A DNA stretch of 64,000 nucleotides from Prorocentrum cordatum (taxonomy: Eukaryota > Sar > Dinophyceae > Prorocentrales > Prorocentraceae). The position numbers and the translations under genes are program-made. Below are positions 1 to 11,665 of this stretch, in pieces. The stretch spans positions 132,774 to 196,773 of the forward strand of contig CAUYUJ010014626.1 of NCBI GenBank assembly GCA_963575745.1, read 5' to 3'. The notes beneath the pieces are model-generated. The model ran no database searches. It was not told the DNA's origin and saw only the letters and a list, made by a program, of their open reading frames with translations. Each line of letters starts with the position of its first letter. Within the stretch, counting starts at the first letter, position 1.

Positions 1-29
1 CCCCAAGAAGGGGAACTCCAACAGACATT

Positions 30-560
30 TCAAGTGTCCCACCCCAAGATGGCCTCCGAGGCCCCCAGAGGCCCCAAGAAGCCTCCAAGAGGCCCCCAAG
101 AGACCGACAAGAGCCCTCCAGGAAACCTCCAAGAGGCCTTCAAGAGACGTCCCAAGAGAACCGAAGAGACTTGTAAAAGGCCGATGGCCAACACCCAAAA
201 ACGGCGGCGGTTGAGGCCGAAGGCCACTCACTAGCTCCACCGATCCCTGGCGCTTGCGTAGGATCCTTGGCGCGTCGAGGCTGAGTGGTGTTGGCCCTTC
301 CAACAGGTTCCCAGCGGGGTCTCGGCCAATGCCACCGGCCACATGGACTCCATCGCAAACCCTCAAAAGCAACATCCCGTAGGCAAAGTGGGCCCAGATG
401 GCCTCCAAGATTCCCAAGATGGATCCAACACGGCCAAGATGGCCCCAAAAGGGTCCTGGCCAAAATGACCTCCAGATGCCCCCAAGACGACCCGACATGG
501 CCCCAAGATTGTTCAAGCTGTCCCTTAAACGGCCCAGGAGGCCTCCAAGAAGGACTCCAG
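30..560. repeat. Degenerate CCCAAGA(G/T)GGCC repeat blocks
   Basis: A 10-12-bp phrase, CCCCAAGATGGCC or CCCAAGAGGCC, recurs throughout. Similar blocks: 1437-1780, 2365-2880, 4046-4345, 10650-10870, 13480-14110, 14250-14540, 41110-41760 and 43478-44460. The reverse orientation fills 28200-28345 and 34275-34560. Frames through them (PRRPQ or LGGLL rich) are not genes. Confidence 0.8.
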
Positions 561-668
561 GAGGACCCGAAGAGTGTTTGTCCTAAAGTGTTTCTTCCAA
601 AGGAAGAAGTTTACCATGACCACCCAGTTAAGCGGCAGCTGGCGCCGTGACACCATTCGCACGGACAC

Positions 669-1096
669 GGAGGAGGAGGAGGAGAGCAGCGGAGAGCACT
701 GACACTGACACTGGCACACATTAAAAGCAATGCCGCGACGGAGGAGGAGGAAGAGGAGGAGGAGGAGGAGCAGCGGAGGAGGAGAAATAAGAAGAAGAAG
801 AAGCAGAAGAAGAAGAAGAAGAAACAGAAGAAGGAACAGAAGAAGAAGAAGGCGAGAAGCGAACTAGACCGGGACCCACATCGAGGATGGGCCGCTGCGT
901 GGCGAACCACGGTACAGCATTGCCGGCCCACTGTCATTTCTCGTCCTCTCTCCCCCTCTCCTCCTCCTCCTCCTCCTCCTCCTCCTCCTCCTCCTCCCCC
1001 TCCTCCTCCTCCTCCTCCTCCTCCTCCTCCTCCTCCTCCCCCTCCTCCTCCTCCTCCTCCTCCTCCTCCTCCTCCTCCTCCTCCTCCTCCTCCTCG
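669..1096. repeat. GAG/GAA and CTC microsatellites
   Basis: Purine-rich triplets (669-860), about 90 bp of unique sequence, then CTC repeats (953-1096). Poly-Glu, Gly or Ser frames here are artefacts. Confidence 0.9.
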
Positions 1097-1262
1097 TCCG
1101 CTTCTACGGGGCATTTGTGCGAGTACCCTAGGCTATGCCACGGCTGGTCTGAGCATTCGCGAGCAATCACTTGCCTGTGTCCTCCTCGGGCTTGTCCTGA
1201 GGTGTTGGAAGGCTTTACGCTTTCTCACCTTATCGGCTACACGCAAGAGTGACCCTGGGTAA

Positions 1263-1386
1263 GAGTGACCTTTGGTGCGCGGCTTTGGGGGAGCGCAAGG
1301 TGGCCAAATCCAAGCGCGCAAGCAGCCGCTATCGCATCGCGATCAGCGATCGGGGGGCCCCGATGAGCCCGCACCAAAGGTCACTC
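1263..1386. repeat. Inverted repeat, 17-bp perfect arms
   Basis: GAGTGACCTTTGGTGCG (1263-1279) and its reverse complement (1370-1386) enclose 90 bp. This could be a small inverted-repeat element, but no second copy was seen. Confidence 0.6.
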
Positions 1387-1868
1387 CGTCGAAGGGGATA
1401 ATCGAACCTTACCAGGCTTCCAGCAGCCCATGCCGGCCTTAGAGGCCTCCAAGATAGCAGATAGCCCCAAGAGAGCCCAAGCGGCGCCCAAGAGGGCCCC
1501 AAGGCGGTCCAAGAAGGCCCCGGGCCGGCCCAAAAGACCCTCAAGTCAACCTCAAAAATGCCCCAAAACAACCAAGGAGACTTCCAAGACGGACTTGAAG
1601 CGCCCGAGCCCAGAGAGGCCGCCAAGACGGCTTCCGAAGGCGTCATACGGACCAAGAGAGCCCAAGACGGCCCTAAGAGGCTCCGAAGAGGCCCCAGGAG
1701 GCCCCAAAAAGGCCTCTCAGAGGCCCTCAAGAGACCCCCCGGTAAGCCCCAGGAGTTCACAAGAGGGCCCCAAGAACCCCAAGGAGGTCTCCTCCTGCCC
1801 TCTCCTCGTCCCCATGATTCTCCCTCGCCTCCTCCTCCTCTCTCTCGTCCTCCCCCACATGTTCTTAC

Positions 1869-1990
1869 GTTTTCTTCCACACGGGCTTGGAGAACACCTA
1901 ATCCGACGTTGGCCCAGCGTTTGGTCACATGGGCGTTTCCACAAGGCTGGGGAGGGCGATGGTTCGCTGCAGGCGTTTTTCGACCCGCCG
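1869..1990. repeat. AGGCGTCTTCGA repeat family, copy 1
   Basis: Shares GGGCTTGGAGAACACCTAAT, CAGCGTTTGGTCACATGGGC and GCAGGCGT.TTTCGA with 34850-34985 and 36673-36780. All follow pyrimidine-rich DNA. Confidence 0.6.
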
Positions 1991-3009
1991 ACCCTGCAGC
2001 CTGCCGAAGAGGGCGCTCGGCGTGCAAGACGTTGTTACATGTTTAGCCCTCGCAAATCGGCGGCGAGCGAGGGGGGGAAGTGAGAAGGAGAAGGCCTTCT
2101 CAGAAGGCGGCGGGACTTCTCAGAAGTTCTCGCGCCTTGTGAGAAGTTTTCTGTGTCTTCGGAGAGGGCTCGAAACACTTCTCAGAAGGCCAGGGGACTT
2201 CCGAGCCTTCTGGGAAGGCCCGCCCCTTCTCACTTCCCCCTGGGCTCGCCGCCGCGTTAGTACATGCTTAGCCCTCACAAACAATTCCCAATGGGCTTTG
2301 GCCCGACCCGCCGGCCGGCCACCGAGAAAGGACCACAAGAGGTACCCCGCGGGCTGTTTCGTCCAAGATGGCTCCAAAAAAGTCTCCAAGACTGCGAAGA
2401 TGGTTCCAAGACGGCCCCCAAACGCCCCCAATACTGCCAAGATGACCCCAAGAAGGCTCAACACGATGCCAAGACTTTCTCAGGACGCCCCCTATGTTTC
2501 GATTGAGTTTGCGTTCTCCTCTTCTCGGGCTCCCGAAAACCCAAGACAGGCCCAAGAGGCCGCCAAGATCGCCCCAAGACGGCCCAGGCGGCCCACACGT
2601 GGACCACAAGACGGCCCAAAATGGCCTCAAGATGGCCCCAAGACAACACCAAGAGAGTCCCAGGACGGCCCAAGAGAGTCCCAAGACTGCCCCCAGGAGC
2701 CCCAAGAGGTCCCCAAGACTGTCCAGAGAGTCCCCCAGGGCGATCTCCGAAGGCGCCGAACGACCCGAGAGCACCCCAAAGAGGGCCCGAGAAAGCCCCA
2801 GGGTGGCCGAAGGGAGCCCCTATGAGGCTCCCGGGGGGGGCTCAGATGGCCAGAAAAGGAAACCCAAGACAGCCCGAAGATGACCGTAGAGGGCCCCCCA
2901 GCGTGCCGGGGGTGGCAAGGCGTGTGAGACAGCTACATAGCTGGCCACCTTTCGCTGGGGTCCAAAATCTAATCAAAGAGGAGGTCTCAGGACTCACCCG
3001 CGCACCTCC

Positions 3010-3880
3010 AAGCGGGCGCGATCGCTTTGCGCACCCGCCCCCAATACGGCACACCCCTCACATGTTTCGTGGCCCCTCCACCTAGGGTGTTAGTGAACGC
3101 GGCCGCATGGCGTACACGCCCCCACTTCGGCACAACCCTCACACGATTCGTGGCCCCATAGGGAGCTCCAACTACGGTCTCAGTGGTCGCAACCGAACGG
3201 CGGCGCCGCCCCCATTTCAACACCCCTTACACGTTTCGTGGCCCGTGAGGTGCACCTAACGGCCCAGTGGGCCCGACCGCATGGCGGCGCCGCACCCATC
3301 GCGGCACACCTCTCACACGCTTCGCGCCCTTCAGACAGTTCCAGACTGCGGTTTTAGTGGGCGCGACAGCGTGGCAGCGCCGCCCCCATATCGGCGCTCC
3401 CTCACAAGTTCCGTGGCTCCCAGGGAGCCCCACCTAAGATTGAATTGGCACGACCGCACAACGGCGCCGCCCCCATGTCCGCACACCCCTCACACGATTC
3501 TTGACCCGTAAGGTGCCCCACCGAATGGCCCAGTGAGCGGGACCATATGGCGGAGCCTCTTCCTTATTGACACACCTTTCACACATCTCGTGCCCCTTAC
3601 GGAGGTCCACTTAAGGGCCCGAAAGCAAAGTCCGCATGGCGCCACCGCATCAGTAAGGCACACCCATCACACACTTCGTGGCATCACAGGGAGCTCAAGC
3701 AAAGACCCCACTGGCAGGATCCGCGAGGCGGCACCGCCGCATTTCGGCACACCCTCCACACGCTTCGTGACATAGGGAGCCCCACCCAAGGCCCAGTGTC
3801 AGGGTCCGCGTGGGCCCACCGCCCAATTTCGGCACCCCTCACACGATTCGTGGCCCCCATCCGCACGGCCCCAGGGTGGA
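3010..3880. repeat. 88-bp tandem array (about ten units)
   Basis: The key phrase CACACCCCTCACACGATTCG or a variant starts near 3051, 3132, 3220, 3306, 3395, 3483, 3572, 3660, 3749 and 3833, spaced 81-89 bp. Units are diverged. Frames through it are noise, since 88 is not a multiple of three. Diverged units also occur in inverse orientation near 47.05-47.25 kb. Confidence 0.85.
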
Positions 3881-4505
3881 TCCCTCTCGCTGCGCACTAC
3901 CTATGAGTAGCGGGCCATACCCAGCGTTACTCGCAGCTGCGTAGAATCGGGATCACCGCCAGGCTGATGTATATGTTCGCGTTCTCCCCCTTCCTGATCG
4001 TCTGCAAGTCTTAGGCGGTCCACGATACCCTCCCAGACTGGCCCGTCACGGCCCAAGAGGGCCTCAGGATGGCCCAGAGACTGCCCAAGAGGGAACCAAG
4101 ACAGCACAGAGGCCCGCAAGACTGCCAACTGAAAAGGCCCTCAAGAGGGCCCCAAGAGGGCCCCAAGAGGGGCCCAAAAGGGGGAACCTCACAGGGGCCG
4201 TGGGGGCCCTCGCCAGCAGAATGGCCCCAAGACCCCGAACGTGCCCCAAAGAGGCCGCCAAGAGGCCCCAAGAAGCCCCCCGAGGGCAGCAAAAAGCTCC
4301 CAGGAGCCCCCACACGGCCGCCCCCAGGGCCTCCAAGGGGCGCACAAAAGAGGCCCCGCAGCAGACATGGAGGAAGAGGAAGACGAATCAGACACAACTG
4401 CACGCGGGCAGCAAGACGGGAAACGGCAGACAACACATACGAAATCGGAAGCCGCACAGATCATCTTCTGAGGGTCGGCGGAACGGCGCAAGCCTCTTGG
4501 ATAGA

Positions 4506-4655
4506 ACGGCCTACCGTTGGCGGCGCCATGGGTTGCGCGATCGGCGGCGCCAGTGAGAAAACGGCTTGATCTTCGTTGTGCCACAGGTTACGCACTCCGC
4601 GGCCGATAAGAAAACGGCCTGCTAGTGGTTGCGCCACAGGTTGCGCACCCAGTCC
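4506..4655. repeat. About 55-bp tandem repeat, three units
   Basis: AAAACGGCCTG followed by GTTGCGCCACAGGTTGCGCA or a variant appears three times in succession. Confidence 0.6.
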
Positions 4656-5309
4656 AGTCCAGTCCAGGCAGTAGTCAGCTCACCTCGCAAGCCAACAAAA
4701 AAACGGGCTGCGCTCAAAATACCAATCGTGCTCCACAGGCAATCGGCCCGGGACAGTATCTCCGTGGGCTGGTTGCAAGGCTGGTGTGGGACAACAGATG
4801 AGAACAGCAAACAGGACCGCACGAATGCTGCGCAGAAGCTGCGGCGTGGCAGGAGCAGAAGCTGCCGCGGGGCCCGTGACCGACGACGACGACGACGTCG
4901 AAAGGTCGGCCCCAGACCCGCTGGGAGGAGGAGGAGGAGGAGGAGGAGGCGAAGACGGTGATGAGTCTTGCCGGTCTCGTCTTCCTGAGACTCTGGGGGG
5001 CTGCTCCTCGCCGCGGCTGGGTCCACCTCGAAATCCTGCCCAGGGACCAAATCCAGGGGTCGACTTTGACGACACATGGCGACGACAACGGCGCGGACGA
5101 CGAAGGGAGACGACGATGGCGACCCAGGCTCGGTGTCGTTATCCGCCCTGCTGGCTTGGACAGGAAGGCATTTGCACCGATCCTGCGCCAGGGTTTGCCT
5201 GGCCATAAGGCCTCAGCAGGCCAACAAGGGCCAGAATCGTCCTACACCTGCAGTCCTCAGTCCTCAGTCCTCGAACCTCGACCTCGACGTCCAGCGACGA
5301 CCTCGACGT

Positions 5310-5313
5310 CCGT

Positions 5314-5373
<60 letters not shown>

Positions 5374-5376
5374 CAA
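5310..5376. repeat. GAC microsatellite
   Basis: An almost pure ACG/GAC run within GC-rich sequence. The flanks contain CCTCAGT and CTCGACGTC short repeats. Confidence 0.85.
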
Positions 5377-5834
5377 AGTCGGGCTTCCAGGAACCCCTGG
5401 CTCCTGCGGAGCGGGCACGGGACCGCGGATCTGGGCCGCCCAGTCCTCCCTCTCGGCGGACGTCCAGATGTCCTTCCAGCCCAGGGCGAAGCCCAGGCCT
5501 GGAGGACGCGACGTTCGAGGGTCGACGAATCGAGGACAGGGGGGCCAAGGATCAGGGCTTTGGGCAGTCTTCGGTCCTTGCTGGGCCCCTGGAAGCCTCT
5601 GAAGACCAGGGTAAGCCCTTTTCCGTGCCGGAGAGGAGAGCACAACCAGAGGCAGAAGCAGGTAGGGAGAGCAACGAAGAGGGAGCGGGGGAGGACGCAG
5701 GAGTCAGGCCGACCAGCTCGGACGAGGCAGCGGACCCCGCCCACTCTCCCGCCTTCCCTCCCATGACAGGCGGACCAATGCTGGCACAACTGGACACGAG
5801 CACTGGCACTCACCCCACTCCCACCTAGCAAAGG

Positions 5835-6330
5835 AAAGGCGCTCGCGTGTGGCCCCACTTCCGACGACGTGGCGAGAGGAGAGAAAATCTCTACGCGGCG
5901 CCTTCGGCGAGAGCACCATTCGACTTCCTCTCGCGCTGCCCGGGCGAGAGCAACATTGCGCTCGCTCGCGCGCGGCCCCCCTTCCGCTGCCGACGACTGG
6001 GCGAACGAAGCATGTGCGCCGCGCCCACGCTGGAACACCACTTTTTTGGCAGAATCTGCACGGCGCTTGGACGATACATTTTGCCCACTCGCGCGCGGCC
6101 CCGCTTCCAACGACTGGGCAAGCGAAAATATGCGCCGCGCCCAGGCGGGAAGGCCATTTTCGAGGGAAATGTGCGGCGCGCTCGGACAGGAGCTGCGTTT
6201 CGCCAGGTCTCGCGCGGCCCCGCGTCCAACAAGTGGCGAGCCCGAGACGTGCGCCGCGCCCAAGCGAGAGCGCAACTTTTCAAACAAAATACGCGCGGAT
6301 CTCCAAGAAGGGAGACATTCCGATATTTCG
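5835..6330. repeat. 122-bp tandem array (four units)
   Basis: CTCGCGCGCGGCCCC-type phrases start near 5842, 5965, 6088 and 6209, 121-123 bp apart. Each is followed by an AC-GACTGGGCGA-type segment and GCGCCGCGCCC. It runs into a CA microsatellite. Confidence 0.8.
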
Positions 6331-6432
6331 AGTGCGATGTGCGCTGCGTCCCATTCCTGTCGCGCGCACACACACACACTTGTTTGCGTCGGCAGCTGGG
6401 CAGAGGTTACTGCTCCGGCGATCGGAAATTCA

Positions 6433-6433
6433 A

Positions 6434-6507
<74 letters not shown>

Positions 6508-6560
6508 GCACACGCACACGCACTCGCACACCCACACGCACACACACACACACACACTCT
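6433..6560. repeat. CA microsatellite
   Basis: A long CA run with CG and CT interruptions. A 280-bp stretch after it (6600-6900) is unique sequence with no gene I can support. Confidence 0.9.
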
Positions 6561-7169
6561 GCTTGGCGGTAGCGGCCGCGCGCACGGCGACGAGGCGGAG
6601 TAAGTAGCAGTACTAAGCGCGCGGTCGCGGCTGGGTCCTCAAGGATCACTATCGTATTGCGCAACGTCGACGGCAAAATGCCCATGACGAAAGGAACAAC
6701 GTCGGCATTGCATTGTGGTGAATTACTAGATGCGGAACCGCCCGTTTGAAATCATCATTCACCATGGGCAAATTAGACGGCCGATTGGGAGCAAATAATA
6801 GCAACGAACGAGAATGGGAGTCAAGCTAGCCAGCTGGAACGATTACGGCCCCTGCCCGCGCCCATCTTCCCCCGTAATCAGACTGGGGCTGTTTCAGAGC
6901 AGTGCCCCAGACTGTTGTACAAAGCCCTTTGTGAACGTTTTCTAATTCGGCGTTTCGACATTTTCGCGGAAGGGGGGGGGGGATCTGGCTCCAGACCTCT
7001 GCTCAATGCGACTGTTTGCGATAGTGCGTCCTATGGGGGAGACTCCACCTGTTTGAAACAGGCGCCCAAAACAGCCAAGATCTACTCCCGGGGGGAGGGG
7101 GGCGAGGGCCCGCGCCGATCGGCCAAACAATGGACAAAAGGCTATCACTTTCTAGGGAATCATGCAGCA

Positions 7170-7365
7170 ATTCTGGGCGCTCCGGGCTGTGGTAAAGGCC
7201 CGCTTCTCAGAGTCCAGGGCGCTCCACTCTGTTTTGCATGGAGCCCGCGCTGGGCTGTCTTTCAACGCAGTCTAGGGCGCTCCGGACTGGTAAGAGGCCC
7301 GCGCTGGGGCCTCGTGCATCTCAGGGCGCCCTGGATTGCTTCCTAAGAGACCCGCGCTAGGATGG
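7170..7365. repeat. Short tandem array, about 43-56-bp units
   Basis: GGGCGCTCCGG.CTG and GGCCCGCGCTGGG recur four times with uneven spacing, ending near 7365. Confidence 0.6.
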
Positions 7366-7887
7366 CGAGCGGCCTTCCACCGTCTTGGGGTGCGTGGCCG
7401 AAGCGGGCTCCGTCGTGCGGATTCTTGCTGTTGCGTCGTGTTGTCGTCGTCTCGCCCCGCCACCCGACCGCGACCCACCTGTGACTCGCCCGCGACTAGC
7501 TCGCGACTCACACACGACCCACCCGCGACCTACAAGCGCTGCGACGACGGCGGGCTCGTTTCGTTTGAATTTACCCAATGACGTAACGAACCCATTTGCA
7601 ACAAGTGGCGGTATCAACGGGCCTGTCTTGAACGAATGATGGCATGACAGGGCGCACGATGTCTTGTCAAAGCCGCAAAAGGGTTGCCTACGCGTTGCAG
7701 GCCCAATGGGACAAATATGAAGCATCAGCGAAAGATAGGAAGGTGCCTGGAAAAGACTGATCGGCGACGACGGCAAAGACAGGGAAGGTCATGAAAGCAG
7801 GGGATAACAAGAAATCCCACTAGCCCTTTAAGGCGTCGGTGGTTCAGTCCGTGTCCTCTTCCCCTTCTTCCTCCTCGGCGAGAGGTT

Positions 7888-10310
7888 GATCAAGATTCCG
7901 TATTATGTACACCACCTTCCCCCACCTGACCAGGGGCGAACCCAGAGGCATGACAACCCCCCTCCCATCATCCCTGCCGAAAACAACATGGAAAGATGTC
8001 GGCGCTAAGATCTGGATCACGCGCAGGTACGACGCGATCATCTCGCATAGTCCTTTGACAGGGACGACGGGGGGTGGGGCCAGCATACTGCCTGCTGCGC
8101 GCAGGCCCATTGCCCTTGCCAGAAACAATACGAAATACGCTTGTGCGGCAGAATCGTGGTCATACGCGGGCAGCCCGCGATCAAATTGCACTGTTATTTG
8201 ACAGGGTGATGGGGGCGTGCCCTGGCACGCGCGGCGCACCTCGTGGGCGTCGCGCACATGGCTGGCGCCTGCATTGGTTCCGGATGATTGCCGATGGCGG
8301 TCCCAGCCCATGCTGGGACTCGGGTGCTACTTCTGTGCTGGAGGGCGGGTGAGAGTGATCGAGACGGCAATCCTTCGGGAGGGTGATTTGATCACTCGTC
8401 CCTTTTGATATACACCCCCTCCCCCGCCCGACCAGCGACAGACACAGGACAATGGCCCGCCCCCCTGCCACCCCAGTCAGAAAGAATGCAAAGTACACTT
8501 TGCGAAAGATCTTGGGTCATGTCCGGGGGGGCAGCGAGCTCTTTGCATTCTTTTTGACAGGGGCGGTGGGGGGGCCAGCTAATGGCCTTCTGTGCGCAGG
8601 GCCACTATCACTGTCCAAAAAATGCAAACTGCAGTTCGAAACTGAATCTGGATCATGCGAGGGCACTCGGCGATAATTTGGCGTTGGTTTGGGACGGGGG
8701 CGGCGGGGGCGCTGGCATATTGTCTGCCATGTGCAGGCCCACCAGACATAATGATGGCACTCCGCCGCGATTGTGCCTTGGTTTTCGAGAAGGATGATGG
8801 GGGCCGACATGCTTCACGATGTGCGCGGGCGCGGGCGCACCTGGCCCACTCTGCGCGTGCCCCAACGTGACGCACCTGGCGCGGCTGGAGCATGTGGCAC
8901 ACTTGGCGCGCGTGGAGCACGTTGCGCAATCTGGCGCGGCAGGCGTGGAGCACGTGGCGCACCTGGCACGCTTGGGCCCCAGGGGCGCCTGGCGCGTCTA
9001 CACCCCTGCTTAGAGTTAAGCAGATTCTACGCTAAGAAGATGGGCTTCACTCGAAACGTGCTCTTGAACAGCAGTCCAGGTCCAGATCTAGAAAAGTTAT
9101 GCGAACAAAGACGCTCCGAGAAAACGCCCAGGATCCAGTCCAAAGCCTTGGCGTTCTTATATGAAACCTGGAGCACATAGAAGCCACTGCTTTTCCTTAA
9201 GATCTCTGATGGGTGTAGTGCGCGTGGTGCGCCTGTCACGCGTGGCGCACCTCACCCCAGCGTCGCGCACGTATTGGCTCCCGGTAGCTGGCCATCCAAA
9301 GACGACCCCTAAATATGCTGAGACTCGGGTACTACTTATGTGTTGGGAGGGCGGGTGGGCGTGAGCCAAACTGCTTGCGTCTGGGAGATGCGTCTTGATC
9401 AATGTTCCTTATTACTACGCACCCCCTCCCCCACCCGACAGGCGACAAACCCAGGACCATGCCGACAACCCCCGACACCGCTGTCAAAAAACAATGCGAA
9501 GTGCACTTTGCACGAGAATCTGGATCATGCGCGGACGCCGCGCGATCCCTTTGCACTGGTCTTTGACTGGAACGGCGGAGGGGCCAGCATCCTGCCTGCT
9601 GCGTGCACGGCCGATGCACCCCCACCACCCCCTGCAACAAAAAACGACAAAGTTAGTTAACTTTGCACCAAAGCCTAGATCATGCGCGGACGCCCCACGA
9701 TCACTCTGCACTGGTTTCTGGCGGGCACAATGGGAGGGCCGGCATACTGCCTGCTCTGCACAACGCCAAGACACGCCAGCCATCCCTGGCAAAAAACACA
9801 CACCCAAAGCGCACTTTGCAGTCTGGATCATGCGTGGGCGCCCGACGATCACTATGCACTGGCTTTTGACAGGGACGGCTGTGGGCTGGCATATTGTCTG
9901 CTGCGTGCAGGCCCACCATCCGTTCCAACGAACGATGCAAAATTCACGTTGCCAGGGACTGTGGGGGGTGGGCGGTCTGCTGCCTGCTGTGCGCAGGTCC
10001 ACTTCCCTTGTCAGAAAAAACTGCAAAGTGTTTGCGGGTGCACAGTCACACGCAGTACACTATGCTCCCACACCCGCCGTCATTGTGCACTGGTCTTTGA
10101 CAGGGATGGTGGAGCGGTCGACCTGTTGCCCAATGTGGCGCACCCGGTGCGCGTGGCGCAGCTGGCACGTGCGGCGCACCTCGCGGCCATCGCGCACCTG
10201 GCCGGCGTCTGCACTGGCTCCCGAGGACTGTCGATGGCGCCCCCTGCCTGTGCTGAGACTCCGCTGCTGCTTGCAAAGGGGGATGGCGTACGGGAGTGAG
10301 CGACATGGCT
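7888..10310. repeat. Higher-order tandem array with about 1-kb spacing
   Basis: TTGATCA followed by a TATTA/TACACC/CCCTCCCCC block occurs near 7888, 8388 and 9396. The other marker, GGCGCACCTC...TCGCGCAC followed by TGCTGGGACTCGGGTGCTA or a variant, occurs near 8230, 9225 and 10150. Between them are shorter units with TGGATCATGCGCGG and TGCACTGG...TTTGACAGGGA. No coding sequence is convincing here. Primary repeats of about 100-200 bp are nested in the larger one. Confidence 0.7.
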
Positions 10311-10378
10311 TGCGGCTTGACCCTTTCGAACGGCAGCAGTTTTCGCGCGAATCGTTTTCGCGCGGAGGGCGGACCCTC

Positions 10379-10454
10379 GAGGAGGAGGAGGAGGAGGAGG
10401 AGGAGGAGGAGGACGAGGAGGAGGACGAGGAGGAGGAGGAGGAGGAGGAGGAGT
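10379..10454. repeat. GAG microsatellite
   Basis: Pure GAG with two GAC interruptions. Confidence 0.9.
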
Positions 10455-10870
10455 GTAGCTTGACCCTTTTCCCCCTACCCCCTCCCACTTCGTCTGGATG
10501 GGGGGGGGGGCGCCGAGCGGACAGAGCGTCCAAAAAGGCACTGGCGAGAAGGCACAAATCAGAGTGATTTTCGTAGGTTCGGGACCCATGTTGGCCTCCT
10601 GGTGTGGCAGTGCCAATTCAGCCCCCCCCACTCCTTGTTCACCGATCGCCTCCAAGATGGCCCCAAGACGGGAGAGCCCTTAGAGTGCCCGAAGAAGCGC
10701 TCAAGAGGCCCCAAGAGGCCTCCGAGAGGCCTACAGGAGGCCTCCAAGCGGCCCCCAAGCGGCCCCAAGAGGTCCGCAAGCAAAACGTCACAAGAGGCCT
10801 CCAAGAGGCCCCCAAGGCACCCCAGGAGGCCCCGAAGAGTTGCCAGGAGGAGACCCCAGGAGACCTCTGA

Positions 10871-11484
10871 AATGAAAAAAGTCTTTGCGTTTGGTGGGTC
10901 GGATCGGCTGACTAGGTGAAGAGTGAACGGCTATCGGCTGACTAGGTGGAGAGTGGATGTATGCTCACGCAGAATACCGATAGGAATGGAGCAGGGTAGG
11001 AAAAAAACAAGCAGGACGAGAGGAGTGGAGCCGGACCTGTGCAGGGTCTGGCCCTTTTTCCGAAATGGAATCCGAGGGCAAACTGGAAGGGAGGAAGGAA
11101 GGGGAGCTGGTACTGCAAAACTTGTCATGAAGAATATCCCAGGGGTAAGTTGATTTTCTTCCGGGGGCCCGACAAGACAGGCCGATCAACACCGAGTCCG
11201 TTCCCAGCTAGACTGCCCCCCCTGCTTCGACGCCCTGGCTGCACTACGTCTGCAACCGAGCCCCGGCAAACACTGAATCCGAGGTCTATGCAGGTGGAAG
11301 CGGCGAGTACTTGGAAAACTGGCCTTACGACCTGACTGACATATGTCGGTCGCCATTCGAAAAATGGAGCTGGAACGTGACCAGGGCTGGAGAAACTCAA
11401 ACAAGCAGGAAGACGAGGGCGATGACAAGGACGAGAAGCAACGACAGCCATCTGCGTCGGCTTCACCGTAAAGTTTTCGCTATC
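10871..11484. other. Unassigned sequence 3' of the last recognised cryptochrome exon
   Basis: This should be intron or further cryptochrome sequence. CGGCTGACTAGGTG is repeated at its start. I see no convincing exon with FAD-binding motifs. Confidence 0.4.
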
Positions 11485-11665
11485 CCTGGAGGCCGCTGTA
11501 GCAATCGGGCCGATCTCTAGGATGAAAGGGCAGATCATCAGGATGATACAAGCTCATCGCACCTGGATCGGTGCGAAGCTTGCTGCCGCCAGCAACCAGC
11601 CTTGCTCTTACGAACTCTTCCACGTCAGTCTGCTCGATGGAAACTGGCTCAGGGAGGCACTTCAC
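11485..11665 (-). CDS. Cryptochrome exon 4
   Basis: Encodes VKCLPEPVSIEQTDVEEF and GAMSLYHPDDLPF, followed by HPRDRPDCYSGLQ, which fits the DLPF...PDVFT region of CRY-DASH proteins. The acceptor is GCAAG/GTGAAG. The 3' border is uncertain: a TAG follows soon after CTCCAGG, and CCAGG/GATAG would be a GA donor. Confidence 0.8.

Noticed and set aside
611-1114. Long Gly-, Glu- and Ser-rich frames over CTC/GAG runs, and similar ones elsewhere
   Set aside because: They are translations of microsatellites, open on several frames at once, with no start context or conserved motif.
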